Of a DNA stretch of 32,503 bases, positions 1 through 11,796 are shown piece after piece; positions within the stretch are counted from its first letter, which is position 1, and every line of letters starts with the position of its first letter. Source of the stretch: Gemmatimonadaceae bacterium (GTDB lineage Bacteria > Gemmatimonadota > Gemmatimonadetes > Gemmatimonadales > Gemmatimonadaceae). The notes below the pieces were generated by a model, which saw only the letters and a list, made by a program, of their open reading frames with translations, ran no database searches and was not told where the DNA came from. Location: NCBI GenBank assembly GCA_024710705.1, contig JANJUF010000013.1:1-32503 (forward strand), written 5' to 3'. The position numbers and the translations under genes were made by a program.

Positions 1-918
1 ATGCACGGCGTCGCCCTCCACCCAGACTTCGCCACCAACCGCACCCTCTTCGTCTTCACAGCCTCCAACCTGTCGACGAACCCACGCACCAACCGCGTGG
101 TACGCCTCGAGCTCAACTCGGACTACACGGTCGCCAGCGCACGCACCGACATCGTCACCGACATCGCCTTCAAAGACGTCGGCAACGCCGTCGGCGGATC
201 GGGCGCCCACAGCGGCGGCCGAATCCGCTTCGGTCCGGATGGATACCTCTACATCACCACCGGCGACAACCACAGCGCGACGCTCCCGCAAAGCCCCACC
301 GTGCTCGGCGGCAAAGTCCTGCGCGTGACCACCACCGGCGCGGCGGCGCCCGGCAATAACGCGCCCGATGGGTTCGACCCGCGCATCTATACCTACGGCC
401 ATCGCAACGTGCAGGGCATCACCTTCCACCCGACCACGGGCCAGCCCTTCATCTCCGAACATGGCCCCAACCACAGCGACGAAGTCACCGCACTGGTGGC
501 CGGCGGCAACGGTGGATGGGACCCCCAAGGGCGCGCCGGACTCACCTGCCCCGATGACTACTGCGGCTACGCCGGAAACACGACGACGATGCCGATGACG
601 GACGTCACGCGCTTCCCGGCGGCGCTGACGCCAAGCTGGACGAACAACAACGCCTCGCAGGGGATGGGACCGTCGGTGTTCCTCACCGGCACGCAGTGGC
701 GCGCGTGGAACGGACGCCTCTTGGTGGGCATCATGGGCGGACAACGCCTGGCGCTGCTCACGATCGGCGCCGATGGCTTGGCAACCAATGCCAGTGACAT
801 GCCCATGCAGGCCGCACGCTACCGCTCGCTGGTGCAGGGCCCCGATGGCTCGCTCTACATCGCGACGGACGGCGGGCAGATCTGGCGCGTCACGCCGTCC
901 ACCGCGCCGGCCCCCTAG
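1..918 (+). CDS. PQQ-type glucose/sorbosone dehydrogenase, 5' end cut by window
   Basis: This is the C-terminal 305 residues of a six-bladed beta-propeller sugar dehydrogenase (GSDH family, aldose sugar dehydrogenase/YliI type). These are usually periplasmic enzymes that oxidise aldoses with pyrroloquinoline quinone. Visible landmarks are HGVALHPDF at residues 2-10, the GAHSGGRIRFGPDG blade (H70 is the likely catalytic histidine by family analogy), YITTGD, YGHRNVQGITFHP and EHGPNHSDE. The protein ends in a typical last blade, GSLYIATDGGQIWRV. The ATG at base 1 is almost certainly an internal methionine, because the family has another 60-100 residues and a signal peptide before this point. The stop is followed 75 bases later by the S9 peptidase on the same strand. 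The substrate cannot be told from sequence. Confidence 0.85.
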   Translation: MHGVALHPDFATNRTLFVFTASNLSTNPRTNRVVRLELNSDYTVASARTDIVTDIAFKDVGNAVGGSGAHSGGRIRFGPDGYLYITTGDNHSATLPQSPTVLGGKVLRVTTTGAAAPGNNAPDGFDPRIYTYGHRNVQGITFHPTTGQPFISEHGPNHSDEVTALVAGGNGGWDPQGRAGLTCPDDYCGYAGNTTTMPMTDVTRFPAALTPSWTNNNASQGMGPSVFLTGTQWRAWNGRLLVGIMGGQRLALLTIGADGLATNASDMPMQAARYRSLVQGPDGSLYIATDGGQIWRVTPSTAPAP

Positions 919-993
919 CGCGTCGCCACGCACACTTGCCGCGGCTGCACGCGCGCCACAGGTTTTTCGGACTTCCACCGGAGAACCGCTACG

Positions 994-3066
994 ATGTCCC
1001 CCGTCCGCTTCACCGCCCTCGCCCTCCTCGGCGCGGCGCTGAGTGCCGCGCCCGTCGCCGCAACACACGCGCAGCAGCGCGATACGGTCCTCACGGCCGC
1101 TGCCCTGCTCGACTACGAAACCGTCGCCGATCCGCAGATCTCCCCGGACGGCCGCCACATCATCTACACACGGCGCTGGGTGAACCCCATCGAGGACCGC
1201 TGGGAGACGGCGCTGTGGATCATGGACGCGGATGGCTCACGCCAACGCTTCCTCACACGCGGCGGCAACGCGCGCTGGTCGCCCGACGGCACGCGGATCC
1301 TGTACCTGGCCGAGGGAGAGCCGCGGGGGTCACAGCTCTTCGTGCGGTGGATGGACGCCGAGGGCGCCACCAGCCAGGTGACCCGCGTGGAGGAAGGCCC
1401 GCGCTCCCCGCGCTGGACACCTGATGGACGCTCGATCGTCTTCGCGGCCTTCGTGCCGGCGCCCACGAAATGGAACGTGACCATGCCGAGTGCGCCGACC
1501 GGCGCGCGGTGGACGGAAGCGCCGCGCATCATCGACGACCTGCACTATCGCCAGGACGGTCAGGGCTTCCAGCGCCGCGGCTTCGTGCATCTCTACGCCG
1601 TCACGTCCGATGGTGGCACGCCGCGGGCCATCACCTCTGGCGAGTGGAACGTCGGCGCGCGCTTCGATGGACTCACCGGCGCGGTGGGCTTCGACATCAC
1701 CCCTGACGGCCGCACGATTGTGTTCGACGGTTGGAAGGGCGCCTGGGACGGCATCTACGACGAGTCGCACATCTACGCGGTGAGCATTGATGGCGGTGAG
1801 GTACGACAGGTCACGCCGTCGAACGGCAACTGGATCGACCCGAAGATCTCCCCCGACGGCCGCACGATCGCCTTCCTCGGCTACCCGGACGCGCGGGACA
1901 CATACTCGCAGGAGGACCTGCACATCATCGGGCTCGACGGCTCAGGGATGCGCAACATCAGCGAGTCGCTGGACCGTCTCATCTCCGGCGCGACCTGGGC
2001 CAGCGACAACTCGGGGCTCTATGCGACGGTGACGCACCACGGGACGCGCAACGTGCGCTTCATCTCGCGCGCCGGCGCGGTGCGCGACATTACCGCCGGT
2101 GAACACGTGCTCACGCTCACTTCGGCGAGCCGGGGTGCGCAGCCGTTCGGTGTGGGCGTACGCACCTCAGGCCAGCAGCCGCCCGACGTGGTGCGCTTCC
2201 CGCTCACCCGCACGGGGCCGATCACGCAGCTCACGCGCGTGAACGAGGACCTGCTCACCGGCCGCCAACTCGGCGCGGTGGAGGAGCTGTGGTTCACGTC
2301 GAAGGACGGCGCGCGTGTACACGGCTGGCTCGTGAAGCCGCCGCACTTCGATGCATCCAAGCGCTATCCGCTGCTGATGGAAATCCATGGCGGCCCGTTC
2401 TCCGACTACACCGTCGCCTTCAATTTCAACTACCAGGCCTGGGCAGCGCGTGGGTACGTGGTGCTCTACACGAATCCCCGCGGCTCCACGAGCTACGGCG
2501 AGGAGTTCGCGCGGGCCATCAACTTCCGCTATCCGGGCGTGGACCACGAGGACCTGATGGCCGGCGTGGACGCGACGATCGCGCAGGGCATCGTGGACAC
2601 GACGCGGATGTACATCGGCGGCTGCTCGGGCGGCGGCGTGCTCTCGAGCTGGGCCATCGGCATGACCGACCGCTTCGCGGCGGCCGCGGTGCGCTGTCCG
2701 GTGACGAACTGGATCTCGATGTTTGGCCAGACGGACGTGCCGTTCTTCACGATGAGCTTCTTCCACAAGCCGTTCTGGGAAGATCCCGCACCGTGGCTGG
2801 CGACGTCGTCCATCATGTTGGCGGGCAAAGTGACCACGCCCACGCTGCTGATGACGGGCGAGCTGGACCGCCGCACGCCGATGGCGCAGACGGAGGAGTA
2901 CTACGCGGTGCTCAAGTACCGCGGGGTGCCGTCGCGGATGCTGCGGTTCAATGGGGAGTACCACGGGACGGGGTCGCGGCCGTCGAATGCGATGCGGACC
3001 ATCCTCTATATGGATGATTGGTACGGGCAGTGGGCGCGGCGGGAGGGGCGGGCGGTGGCGCGCTGA
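994..3066 (+). CDS. Secreted S9 family prolyl oligopeptidase-like peptidase
   Basis: This 690-residue serine peptidase has a signal peptide (residues 1-27, ending HAQQR), a WD40/TolB-like propeller (about 40-420, with repeated S-P-D-G-R turns) and an alpha/beta-hydrolase domain (about 430-680). The catalytic triad can be read directly: Ser545 in GGCSGGG, Asp625 in TGELDRRTP and His657 in NGEYHGTG. The nucleophile elbow is G-C-S-G-G rather than the more usual G-S-Y-G-G arrangement, but G-x-S-x-G is kept. Family members (DPP IV, acylaminoacyl peptidase) remove N-terminal dipeptides or blocked residues from oligopeptides. A GGAG ribosome site lies at 980-983, ten bases before the ATG. Exact specificity is not readable. 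The gene probably acts alone, since a GC-rich hairpin follows its stop. Confidence 0.92.
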   Translation: MSPVRFTALALLGAALSAAPVAATHAQQRDTVLTAAALLDYETVADPQISPDGRHIIYTRRWVNPIEDRWETALWIMDADGSRQRFLTRGGNARWSPDGTRILYLAEGEPRGSQLFVRWMDAEGATSQVTRVEEGPRSPRWTPDGRSIVFAAFVPAPTKWNVTMPSAPTGARWTEAPRIIDDLHYRQDGQGFQRRGFVHLYAVTSDGGTPRAITSGEWNVGARFDGLTGAVGFDITPDGRTIVFDGWKGAWDGIYDESHIYAVSIDGGEVRQVTPSNGNWIDPKISPDGRTIAFLGYPDARDTYSQEDLHIIGLDGSGMRNISESLDRLISGATWASDNSGLYATVTHHGTRNVRFISRAGAVRDITAGEHVLTLTSASRGAQPFGVGVRTSGQQPPDVVRFPLTRTGPITQLTRVNEDLLTGRQLGAVEELWFTSKDGARVHGWLVKPPHFDASKRYPLLMEIHGGPFSDYTVAFNFNYQAWAARGYVVLYTNPRGSTSYGEEFARAINFRYPGVDHEDLMAGVDATIAQGIVDTTRMYIGGCSGGGVLSSWAIGMTDRFAAAAVRCPVTNWISMFGQTDVPFFTMSFFHKPFWEDPAPWLATSSIMLAGKVTTPTLLMTGELDRRTPMAQTEEYYAVLKYRGVPSRMLRFNGEYHGTGSRPSNAMRTILYMDDWYGQWARREGRAVAR

Positions 3067-3073
3067 GCGGCCC

Positions 3074-3092
3074 GGGGGCCCTGGAGGCCCCC
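3074..3092 (+). terminator. GC-rich hairpin after the S9 gene
   Basis: A perfect 7-bp stem (GGGGGCC, loop CTGGA, GGCCCCC) starts seven bases after the S9 stop codon and ends just before the promoter of the metF operon. There is no run of T after it, so it is a weak or Rho-assisted terminator candidate, or simply a transcript-protecting hairpin. The position between two transcription units is what argues for a terminator role. Confidence 0.4.
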
Positions 3093-3097
3093 ACCCC

Positions 3098-3126
3098 TTG
3101 CCATCCGTTCATCCGGATGCTAGGAT
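3098..3126 (+). promoter_or_regulatory. Sigma-70-like promoter of the metF-metH operon
   Basis: TTGCCA (3098-3103) and TAGGAT (3121-3126) are separated by exactly 17 bases, and the -10 is preceded by TGC, giving an extended -10. A start near 3132-3134 would put the transcript's first base about ten nucleotides before the SAM-II aptamer, the usual arrangement for a riboswitch leader. The spacer also contains a perfect inverted repeat, CATCCG (3102-3107) and CGGATG (3114-3119), which could be an operator or chance. The call rests on sequence match and position only. Confidence 0.6.
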
Positions 3127-3140
3127 ATAAGCACAACCGA

Positions 3141-3197
3141 ACCCGTGGCGATTTCGAGGCAACTTGCGGCCACGTTAAACATCCAGCTAAAGCGCCG
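3141..3197 (+). promoter_or_regulatory. SAM-II riboswitch (metA motif) controlling metF-metH
   Basis: The leader carries the conserved parts of the SAM-II H-type pseudoknot in order. P1 left strand CGTGGC (3144-3149) is followed by the GATTT loop (3150-3154). Then comes CTTGCGGCCACGTTAAACA (3163-3181), which holds the P1 right strand GCCACG (3169-3174). Last is GCTAAAGC (3186-3193). CTTGC (3163-3167) can pair with GCTAAAG (3186-3192) around the two-base interruption that forms the ligand site in this class. Known SAM-II RNAs bind S-adenosylmethionine and repress methionine-synthesis genes, usually by hiding the ribosome site, and the genes downstream here are metF and metH. A second hairpin (GCCCGG 3198-3203, CCGGGC 3218-3223) lies between the aptamer and the AGGA at 3235-3238 and may belong to the expression platform. 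Identification is by remembered consensus; no covariance search was run. Confidence 0.9.
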
Positions 3198-3243
3198 GCC
3201 CGGTGCGCCTCCTCGCCCCGGGCTTCGTGCGTTCAGGACCTTT

Positions 3244-4106
3244 GTGAGCCCCACCGCGCCTACCACGCCCTTCCAGATCTCCTTCGAGTTCTTTCCGCCC
3301 AAGACGGCGGAAATGGAAGCGACTCTATGGAAGTCGATCACGCGGCTCGCCCCCATGAGCCCGCGCTTCGTCTCCGTGACCTACGGGGCCGGCGGCTCCA
3401 CGCGCGAACGCACGCACCACACGGTCCACCGCATCTTGAGCGAGACCACTTTGGTCCCCGCCGCCCACCTCACCTGCGTGGCCGCCACGCGCGAGGAAAT
3501 TGACGGCGTCGCCGACGACTACTGGAACGCCGGCGTGCGCCACGTGGTGGCCCTGCGCGGCGACATCCCCGGCGGCGAAGCGCCGTACCACCCGACGCCA
3601 GGCGGCTACGGCTACGCCTCGGAGTTGGTGGAAGGTCTGCGCAAGCGCCACGACTTCGAGCTCTCGGTGGCGGCCTACCCGGAAACGCACCCGGAAGCGA
3701 AGTCCCCCGAGGCCGACCTCGACAACCTGAAGCGGAAGATCGACGCCGGCGCCACCCGCGCCATCACGCAGTTCTTCTTCGACAACTGGACCTACCTCCG
3801 CTTCGTGGACCGCTGCCGCAAGGCCGGCATCACGGTACCGATCGTCCCCGGTATCATGCCGGTGACGAACTTCACGCAGATGGTGAAGTTCGCGAAGGTC
3901 GCCGGCGCCGGTGTGCCGCCCTCCTTCGCCCGCCACTTCGAAGGCCTGGACGACGACGTGGAGACGCGCAAACTGGTGGCCGCCTCGCTGGTGGCCGAGC
4001 AGGTCACCCAACTCGCCCAGGCGGGCGTGACGGAGTTCCACTTCTACACGCTCAACCGCGCCGACCTCACCTACGCCATCTGCCACCTGCTCGGGCTGCG
4101 GCCGGT

Positions 4107-4110
<4 letters not shown>
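3244..4110 (+). CDS. metF: 5,10-methylenetetrahydrofolate reductase
   Basis: This FAD enzyme reduces 5,10-methylene-tetrahydrofolate to 5-methyl-tetrahydrofolate, the methyl donor for MetH. It is 288 residues long, close to the usual bacterial 290-300. It shows [12 protein letters not shown] near the N-terminus (E15 matches the catalytic Glu28 of E. coli), the [10 protein letters not shown] strand, LRGDIPGG (D107, matching Asp120) and [16 protein letters not shown] with VPGIMPV. The start is GTG 3244, because homology begins at residue 9 and AGGA at 3235-3238 is correctly spaced. The frame stays open back to GTG 3145, but that codon lies inside the riboswitch stem. The stop overlaps the metH start by four bases (ATGA), which implies translational coupling. 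Confidence 0.93.
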
Positions 4111-7832
<3,722 letters not shown>

Positions 7833-7846
7833 GCTGGGCGTCCGGT

Positions 7847-7883
7847 GGTGTGTGGGCGTAAGTTTCTGACCTCGCCCCACACC
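7847..7883 (+). terminator. Inverted repeat between metH and the EAL gene
   Basis: GGTGTGTGGGCG (7847-7858) and CGCCCCACACC (7873-7883) form an 11-bp stem with one bulged base and a 14-base loop, directly between the metH stop and the next start. No T-run follows on the + strand. It could end the methionine transcript or lie in the leader of the downstream gene, whose ATG follows eight bases after the stem and has no visible Shine-Dalgarno site. Confidence 0.4.
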
Positions 7884-7891
7884 CCCCGACG

Positions 7892-9046
7892 ATGCCCGAC
7901 ACCCACCGCCGTGTGCTGATTGTGGACGATGACGACGCCGTACTCACGGCGTCGTCAATGTTGCTGAGTCGCGCCGGCTTCACGGTGGACTCCGCGACCT
8001 CCGGCGAGGCCGCGATCCAGCTGCTCCAGAAGCGCTCCTACAGCGCCATCCTGTCCGACATCAATATGGAGGAGATGAGCGGGCTCGACCTGCTCCGCTC
8101 CATCCGTGAGCGCGACCTCGACACGCCGGTCATCCTCATCACCGGTGGCCCGTCCCTGCAGACGGCCATTGACGCCATGGCTTGGGGGGCGCACCGCTAT
8201 CTCCTGAAGCCGGTGGCACCGAAGGAACTGATCGAGGCGGTGACGCGCGCGGTGCTGCTGGCGGACCTCGCGCGCCTCAAGCGCGAAGCGTTCGCGCTGC
8301 GGGGCACGCACGGGCTGCCGGTGGACGACGAGGCGGCGCTGCAGTCGCGCTTCGGGCGCGCCCTGACGCAGCTACGGATCGCGTACCACCCCATCATTTC
8401 GCTCAGGGAGCGGCGGGCGATCGGCTACGAGGCCTTGGTCCGCTCGTCCGAGCCGGCGATGGAGCACCCCGAAGCGCTGCTTGGCACGGCTGGCCTGCTC
8501 GGCCGCCAAGGCGAACTCACGCGGGCCATCTACCTCAAGATCGCCGAGAGCGCGCCCGACCTGCCCGAGGGGACGCTGCTCTTCGTGAACGTGCATCCGC
8601 CCGACCTGATGGATGCCTCGCTGCACGGCATTGGCTCGCCACTCGCCCCGTTCGCCGAGCGGATCGTCCTCGAGATCACCGAGCGCGCCAGCATCGAGAA
8701 GCTGGGCGACATCACCGACGTGGTGCGCGACCTGCGCCTGCTCAAGTACCGTCTCGCGGTGGACGACCTCGGCACGGGCTATTCCGGGCTCGCCAGCTTC
8801 ACGCAGCTGAGCCCGGAGTTCGTGAAGCTCGACCGCTCGCTGATCGAGGGCATTGATGCGAGCCCGGTGAAGCAGCGGGTGGTGGGCGCGATGACGGCGC
8901 TCTGCGCGGACCTCGGGATGCAGGTGATCTCCGAGGGCATTGAGACCATTGCCGAGCGCGACGCGCTGGTGGCGCTGGGGGCGGACCTGTTGCAGGGCTA
9001 CCTGTTCGGGCTGCCGTCGCCGCCCTTTGCCCAGCCCGTGATCTAG
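7892..9046 (+). CDS. Response regulator with EAL c-di-GMP phosphodiesterase domain
   Basis: A receiver domain (residues 6-120) has the acidic pocket DDDD at 12-15, phospho-acceptor D56 in LSDIN and the conserved K in LLKPV. An EAL domain (about 150-375) follows. EAL motifs present are YEALVR (E180), FVNVHP, EITERAS, the metal-binding pair in VDDLGTGYSGL, KLDRSLI, EGIET and QGYLFG. The canonical loop DFGTGYSSL reads DLGTGYSGL here, but the acidic residues remain, so it should hydrolyse cyclic di-GMP under control of a partner sensor kinase. No kinase or GGDEF gene is adjacent. Length 384 residues. The protein is presumably cytoplasmic, as there are no membrane segments. The ATG has no clear ribosome site. 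The process it controls is unknown. Confidence 0.92.
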   Translation: MPDTHRRVLIVDDDDAVLTASSMLLSRAGFTVDSATSGEAAIQLLQKRSYSAILSDINMEEMSGLDLLRSIRERDLDTPVILITGGPSLQTAIDAMAWGAHRYLLKPVAPKELIEAVTRAVLLADLARLKREAFALRGTHGLPVDDEAALQSRFGRALTQLRIAYHPIISLRERRAIGYEALVRSSEPAMEHPEALLGTAGLLGRQGELTRAIYLKIAESAPDLPEGTLLFVNVHPPDLMDASLHGIGSPLAPFAERIVLEITERASIEKLGDITDVVRDLRLLKYRLAVDDLGTGYSGLASFTQLSPEFVKLDRSLIEGIDASPVKQRVVGAMTALCADLGMQVISEGIETIAERDALVALGADLLQGYLFGLPSPPFAQPVI

Positions 9047-9145
9047 GCGCGCGCTGGGCCACCGCCGCTCCCGTCGGCGCTCGAATCCCGTAGATTCCAC
9101 GGACCGGCGAGCCCTGCGAGCCGTCCCCTCAAGCCCCGCCCCTCG

Positions 9146-10312
9146 ATGTCGACCGACCTCTTCACCGCCCGTCCCCCGCTCTCGATCCTCTCCGACGAGG
9201 AGCAGGCCTTCCGGTCCGCCGTCGCCGAGTTCGTGGACGGCGAGGTGCGCCCGCGCGTCGCCCAGATGGAGCGCGACGCCAAGCTCGATCCGGCACTGAT
9301 CAAGGCCTTCTTCGAGATGGGGCTGATGGGCATCCAGGCCCCCGAGGAACACGGCGGCGCCGGCGGCACGGTGATGATGGTGACGCTCGCGGTGGAGGAG
9401 ATCTCCAAGGCCGACGCGTCGTCGGCAATCATGGTGGACGTGCAGAACACGCTGGTGGCACACCCGTTGCTCGCCGCTGCCTCGCCTGCCCAGCTCGAGA
9501 GGTGGATGCCGCGGCTCTGCAGCGAACTGGTGGGCGCCTACGCGCTCTCCGAGGCATCCAGCGGTTCCGACGCCTTCGGCCTCCAGACCCGCGCGGTGCA
9601 GAAGGACGGCGGCTGGGTGCTCAACGGCCGGAAGCTCTGGATCACCAATGGCGCCGAGGCGGGGCTGTTCATCCTTTTCGCCACGGTGGATCCGGCGAAG
9701 GGTTACAAGGGCATCACCGCCTTCATCGTCGAGCGCGAGATGCCGGGCTTCGCCGTGGGCAAGAAGGAGGACAAGCTCGGCATCCGCGCCTCGAGCACCA
9801 CGGAGCTCATCCTCGAGGACGTGTTTGTCCCCGACGCGAACGTGCTCGGCCCGGTGGGCCAGGGCTACAAGATCGCGATCGAGACGCTCAACGAAGGGCG
9901 CATCGGCATCGGCGCGCAGATGATCGGCATCGCCCAAGGCGCGCTCGACGCGGCCGTGGCCTACGTGAAGGAGCGCCAGCAGTTCGGGAAGTCGCTGGCC
10001 GAGTTCCAAGGCATCCAGTTCCAGCTGGCGCAGGCGGCCACCGAACTCGAGGCGGCGCGCCTCCTGGTGTACAACGCGGCGCGGCTGCGTGATGCGGGCC
10101 AGGACATCGCGCAGGCCGGCGCGATGGCCAAACTGCTCAGCTCACAGGTGGCCGAGCGGACGACCTCGCTGGCGGTCGAGCTCTTCGGCGGGTACGGCTA
10201 CACGAAGGATTATCCGGTGGAGAAGTTCTATCGCGATGCGAAGATCGGGACGATATACGAGGGGACGTCGAATATGCAGCTCGCGACGATCGCGAAGGGG
10301 ATGCTGAGATGA
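9146..10312 (+). CDS. Acyl-CoA dehydrogenase (short/branched-chain type)
   Basis: This 388-residue FAD enzyme catalyses alpha,beta-dehydrogenation of acyl-CoA, passing electrons to electron-transfer flavoprotein. It shows the family signatures AYALSEASSGSDAFGLQT (first ACAD signature), WITNGAEAGLFILFA, VPDANVLGPVGQGY, ERQQFGKSLAEFQ and QVAERTTSLAVELFGGYGYTKDYPVEKFYRDAK in its usual place. The catalytic base is E372 in IYEGTSN, the position used by short- and branched-chain members. The N-terminus starts right at the family's usual beginning, with LSDEEQAFRSAVAEFV. No beta-oxidation partners are nearby, so the exact substrate is open. The gene ends against a long hairpin and converges with the symporter gene. 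Confidence 0.93.
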   Translation: MSTDLFTARPPLSILSDEEQAFRSAVAEFVDGEVRPRVAQMERDAKLDPALIKAFFEMGLMGIQAPEEHGGAGGTVMMVTLAVEEISKADASSAIMVDVQNTLVAHPLLAAASPAQLERWMPRLCSELVGAYALSEASSGSDAFGLQTRAVQKDGGWVLNGRKLWITNGAEAGLFILFATVDPAKGYKGITAFIVEREMPGFAVGKKEDKLGIRASSTTELILEDVFVPDANVLGPVGQGYKIAIETLNEGRIGIGAQMIGIAQGALDAAVAYVKERQQFGKSLAEFQGIQFQLAQAATELEAARLLVYNAARLRDAGQDIAQAGAMAKLLSSQVAERTTSLAVELFGGYGYTKDYPVEKFYRDAKIGTIYEGTSNMQLATIAKGMLR

Positions 10313-10316
10313 CTTA

Positions 10317-10371
10317 AGACGGAAGACGGAAGAGGGAAGGTTAACTGCCTTCCGTCTTACGTCTTCCGTCT
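10317..10371. repeat. Long GACGGAA-based inverted repeat, probable two-way terminator
   Basis: Two 24-base arms (10317-10340 and 10348-10371) built from heptamer units are complementary at 22 of 24 positions, with a 7-base loop TTAACTG. The hairpin fills the space between the acyl-CoA dehydrogenase stop and the convergent symporter gene. It overlaps the symporter's last codons, so its R-R-K-T tail and TAA come from the repeat. A strong stem between two convergent genes suggests transcription stopping from both sides, although T-runs are missing. Confidence 0.75.
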
Positions 10372-11796
10372 CATGCTCACAAACACATAGACCAGCATTG
10401 TGGTCACGAGTGTCAGTCCCGTCACCGTGACTCCCGTGGGCAGCGAGATCAGTTTCGTCCACGCGGCCACTTCCAGCGCAGCGGTGAGCACCAGTCCCGT
10501 CGCCATGCTCGCGAGTGCGCCCTCCTTTGTGCCGCCCTCCCAGGTGAGGCCCAGTGCCAGGGCCGGGACCAGGGCGCAGGCGAAGAGGCCATAGCCGAAA
10601 ATTCCCAGGAAGGCCACCAGTGTGCCGCTGAACATCGCGGTCAGGGCTGCGGCGATACTGAGGACGACGGTCCAACGTCGACCCATTGCGAGCTGCGTGG
10701 CCGGATCAATCGCGCGGCCGCAGGCCTTGGGGATGTCGTGCGTGATGGCGGCCGCACCGATGTTGAGGAACGAATTCACGGTACTCATGATCGCCGCAGC
10801 CACGCCGGCAAACACCAGTGCGCTGACCGCCACCGGCACCTGTGCCAGCAAGAACGTCGCGGTGGTGTCGTCGGGGGTCGCGGGGGCGGGGAGCTCGCCG
10901 CGGAGCACCAGTGCCTTGGCGGCCACGCCCACGCCCACGAACAGCAACTGCGCCAGCAACATCGCGATGGTCATCAGCACGGGGTACCACCGCAACCGCC
11001 GCGCGTCCTTCAGCATGTAATACTTGTGCGCGATGTGGGGCTGGCCGAGGGAACCGACGGCGAACACGAAGAAGAAGCTCAGCGCCACCATCGCCCCGCG
11101 GGTGCCCCAGGGGCCGAGGAATGTCGGATCCACGCGCTGGATCACCTGCGTGATGGCGGCGAGGCCGTTGCCAGAGTCGAGCGCGAAGACGAAGACAATC
11201 GTGCTGGCCACGGCCATCAGCGCGCCCTGGAACACATCCACCCAGATGCCGGCGAGGATGCCGCCGCCGGCCGAGTAGGCGAGCGTGATGGCGGCGCCGA
11301 TCCAGATGCCGGGCACGAGGCCCACGCCGAACAACGCATGGACCACCACGCCCAGCGCCAGCACGTTGGTGGCCACATAGCCCACAACACCCACGAGTAT
11401 GGCGACGGCGCTCAGGCCCTGCGCCGCGCGGGAGTCGTAGCGCAGGCCGATGGCGTCGGGGATGGTGACGAGCCGGTGCCTCTCGCCAAGCGCCCGCATG
11501 CGGACGCCAAGCACCAGCGCGCCGTAGGTATTGGTGAGCGCGGCGGGAAGGATGATGAACATCGCGGTGAGGCCGACGCCGTACACCAACCCCGGGCCGC
11601 CAATGAAGGCGAACCCCGACAGCGTGGAGGCCATCGCCGCGAGGGCGAAGGGCACGAGGCCGATCCCGCGCGCGGCGACGAAGAAATCCTCCGCCGTCTT
11701 GGTGCGGCGCGAGGCCCACCAGCCGATGGCGGCGCAGACGGCGAAGTACGCGAGGCCAATCGCGAGCAACGTGCCGGAGGGCGCGGTGCTATTCAT
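10357..11796 (-). CDS. Sodium:solute symporter family (SSS) transporter
   Basis: This 479-residue inner-membrane protein has about 12-13 hydrophobic segments and the SSS family's early signature: TAEDFFVAARGIG, then LAAMASTLSGFAFIGGPGLVYG, which corresponds to the sodium-site helix of PutP/PanF-type carriers. Further family landmarks are GILAGIWVDVFQGALM, GSLGQPHIAHKYYMLKD and VAAAIMSTVNSFLN. It should import a small solute with sodium. The substrate is not readable, but an amino acid or similar carboxylate is plausible given the peptidase upstream. The start overlaps the end of the small membrane protein gene by eight bases (ATGAATAG). The last four residues, RRKT, are encoded by the intergenic repeat and are probably not functional. 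Confidence 0.92.
   Translation of the reverse strand: MNSTAPSGTLLAIGLAYFAVCAAIGWWASRRTKTAEDFFVAARGIGLVPFALAAMASTLSGFAFIGGPGLVYGVGLTAMFIILPAALTNTYGALVLGVRMRALGERHRLVTIPDAIGLRYDSRAAQGLSAVAILVGVVGYVATNVLALGVVVHALFGVGLVPGIWIGAAITLAYSAGGGILAGIWVDVFQGALMAVASTIVFVFALDSGNGLAAITQVIQRVDPTFLGPWGTRGAMVALSFFFVFAVGSLGQPHIAHKYYMLKDARRLRWYPVLMTIAMLLAQLLFVGVGVAAKALVLRGELPAPATPDDTTATFLLAQVPVAVSALVFAGVAAAIMSTVNSFLNIGAAAITHDIPKACGRAIDPATQLAMGRRWTVVLSIAAALTAMFSGTLVAFLGIFGYGLFACALVPALALGLTWEGGTKEGALASMATGLVLTAALEVAAWTKLISLPTGVTVTGLTLVTTMLVYVFVSMRRKT

Noticed and set aside
9091..9096. TAGATT as a -10 element before the acyl-CoA dehydrogenase gene
   Set aside because: No -35-like hexamer lies 16-18 bases upstream, so a promoter cannot be supported from sequence alone.
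8372..10009. 545-codon open frame on the - strand
   Set aside because: It is antisense to the EAL and acyl-CoA dehydrogenase genes, with composition typical of complement frames.
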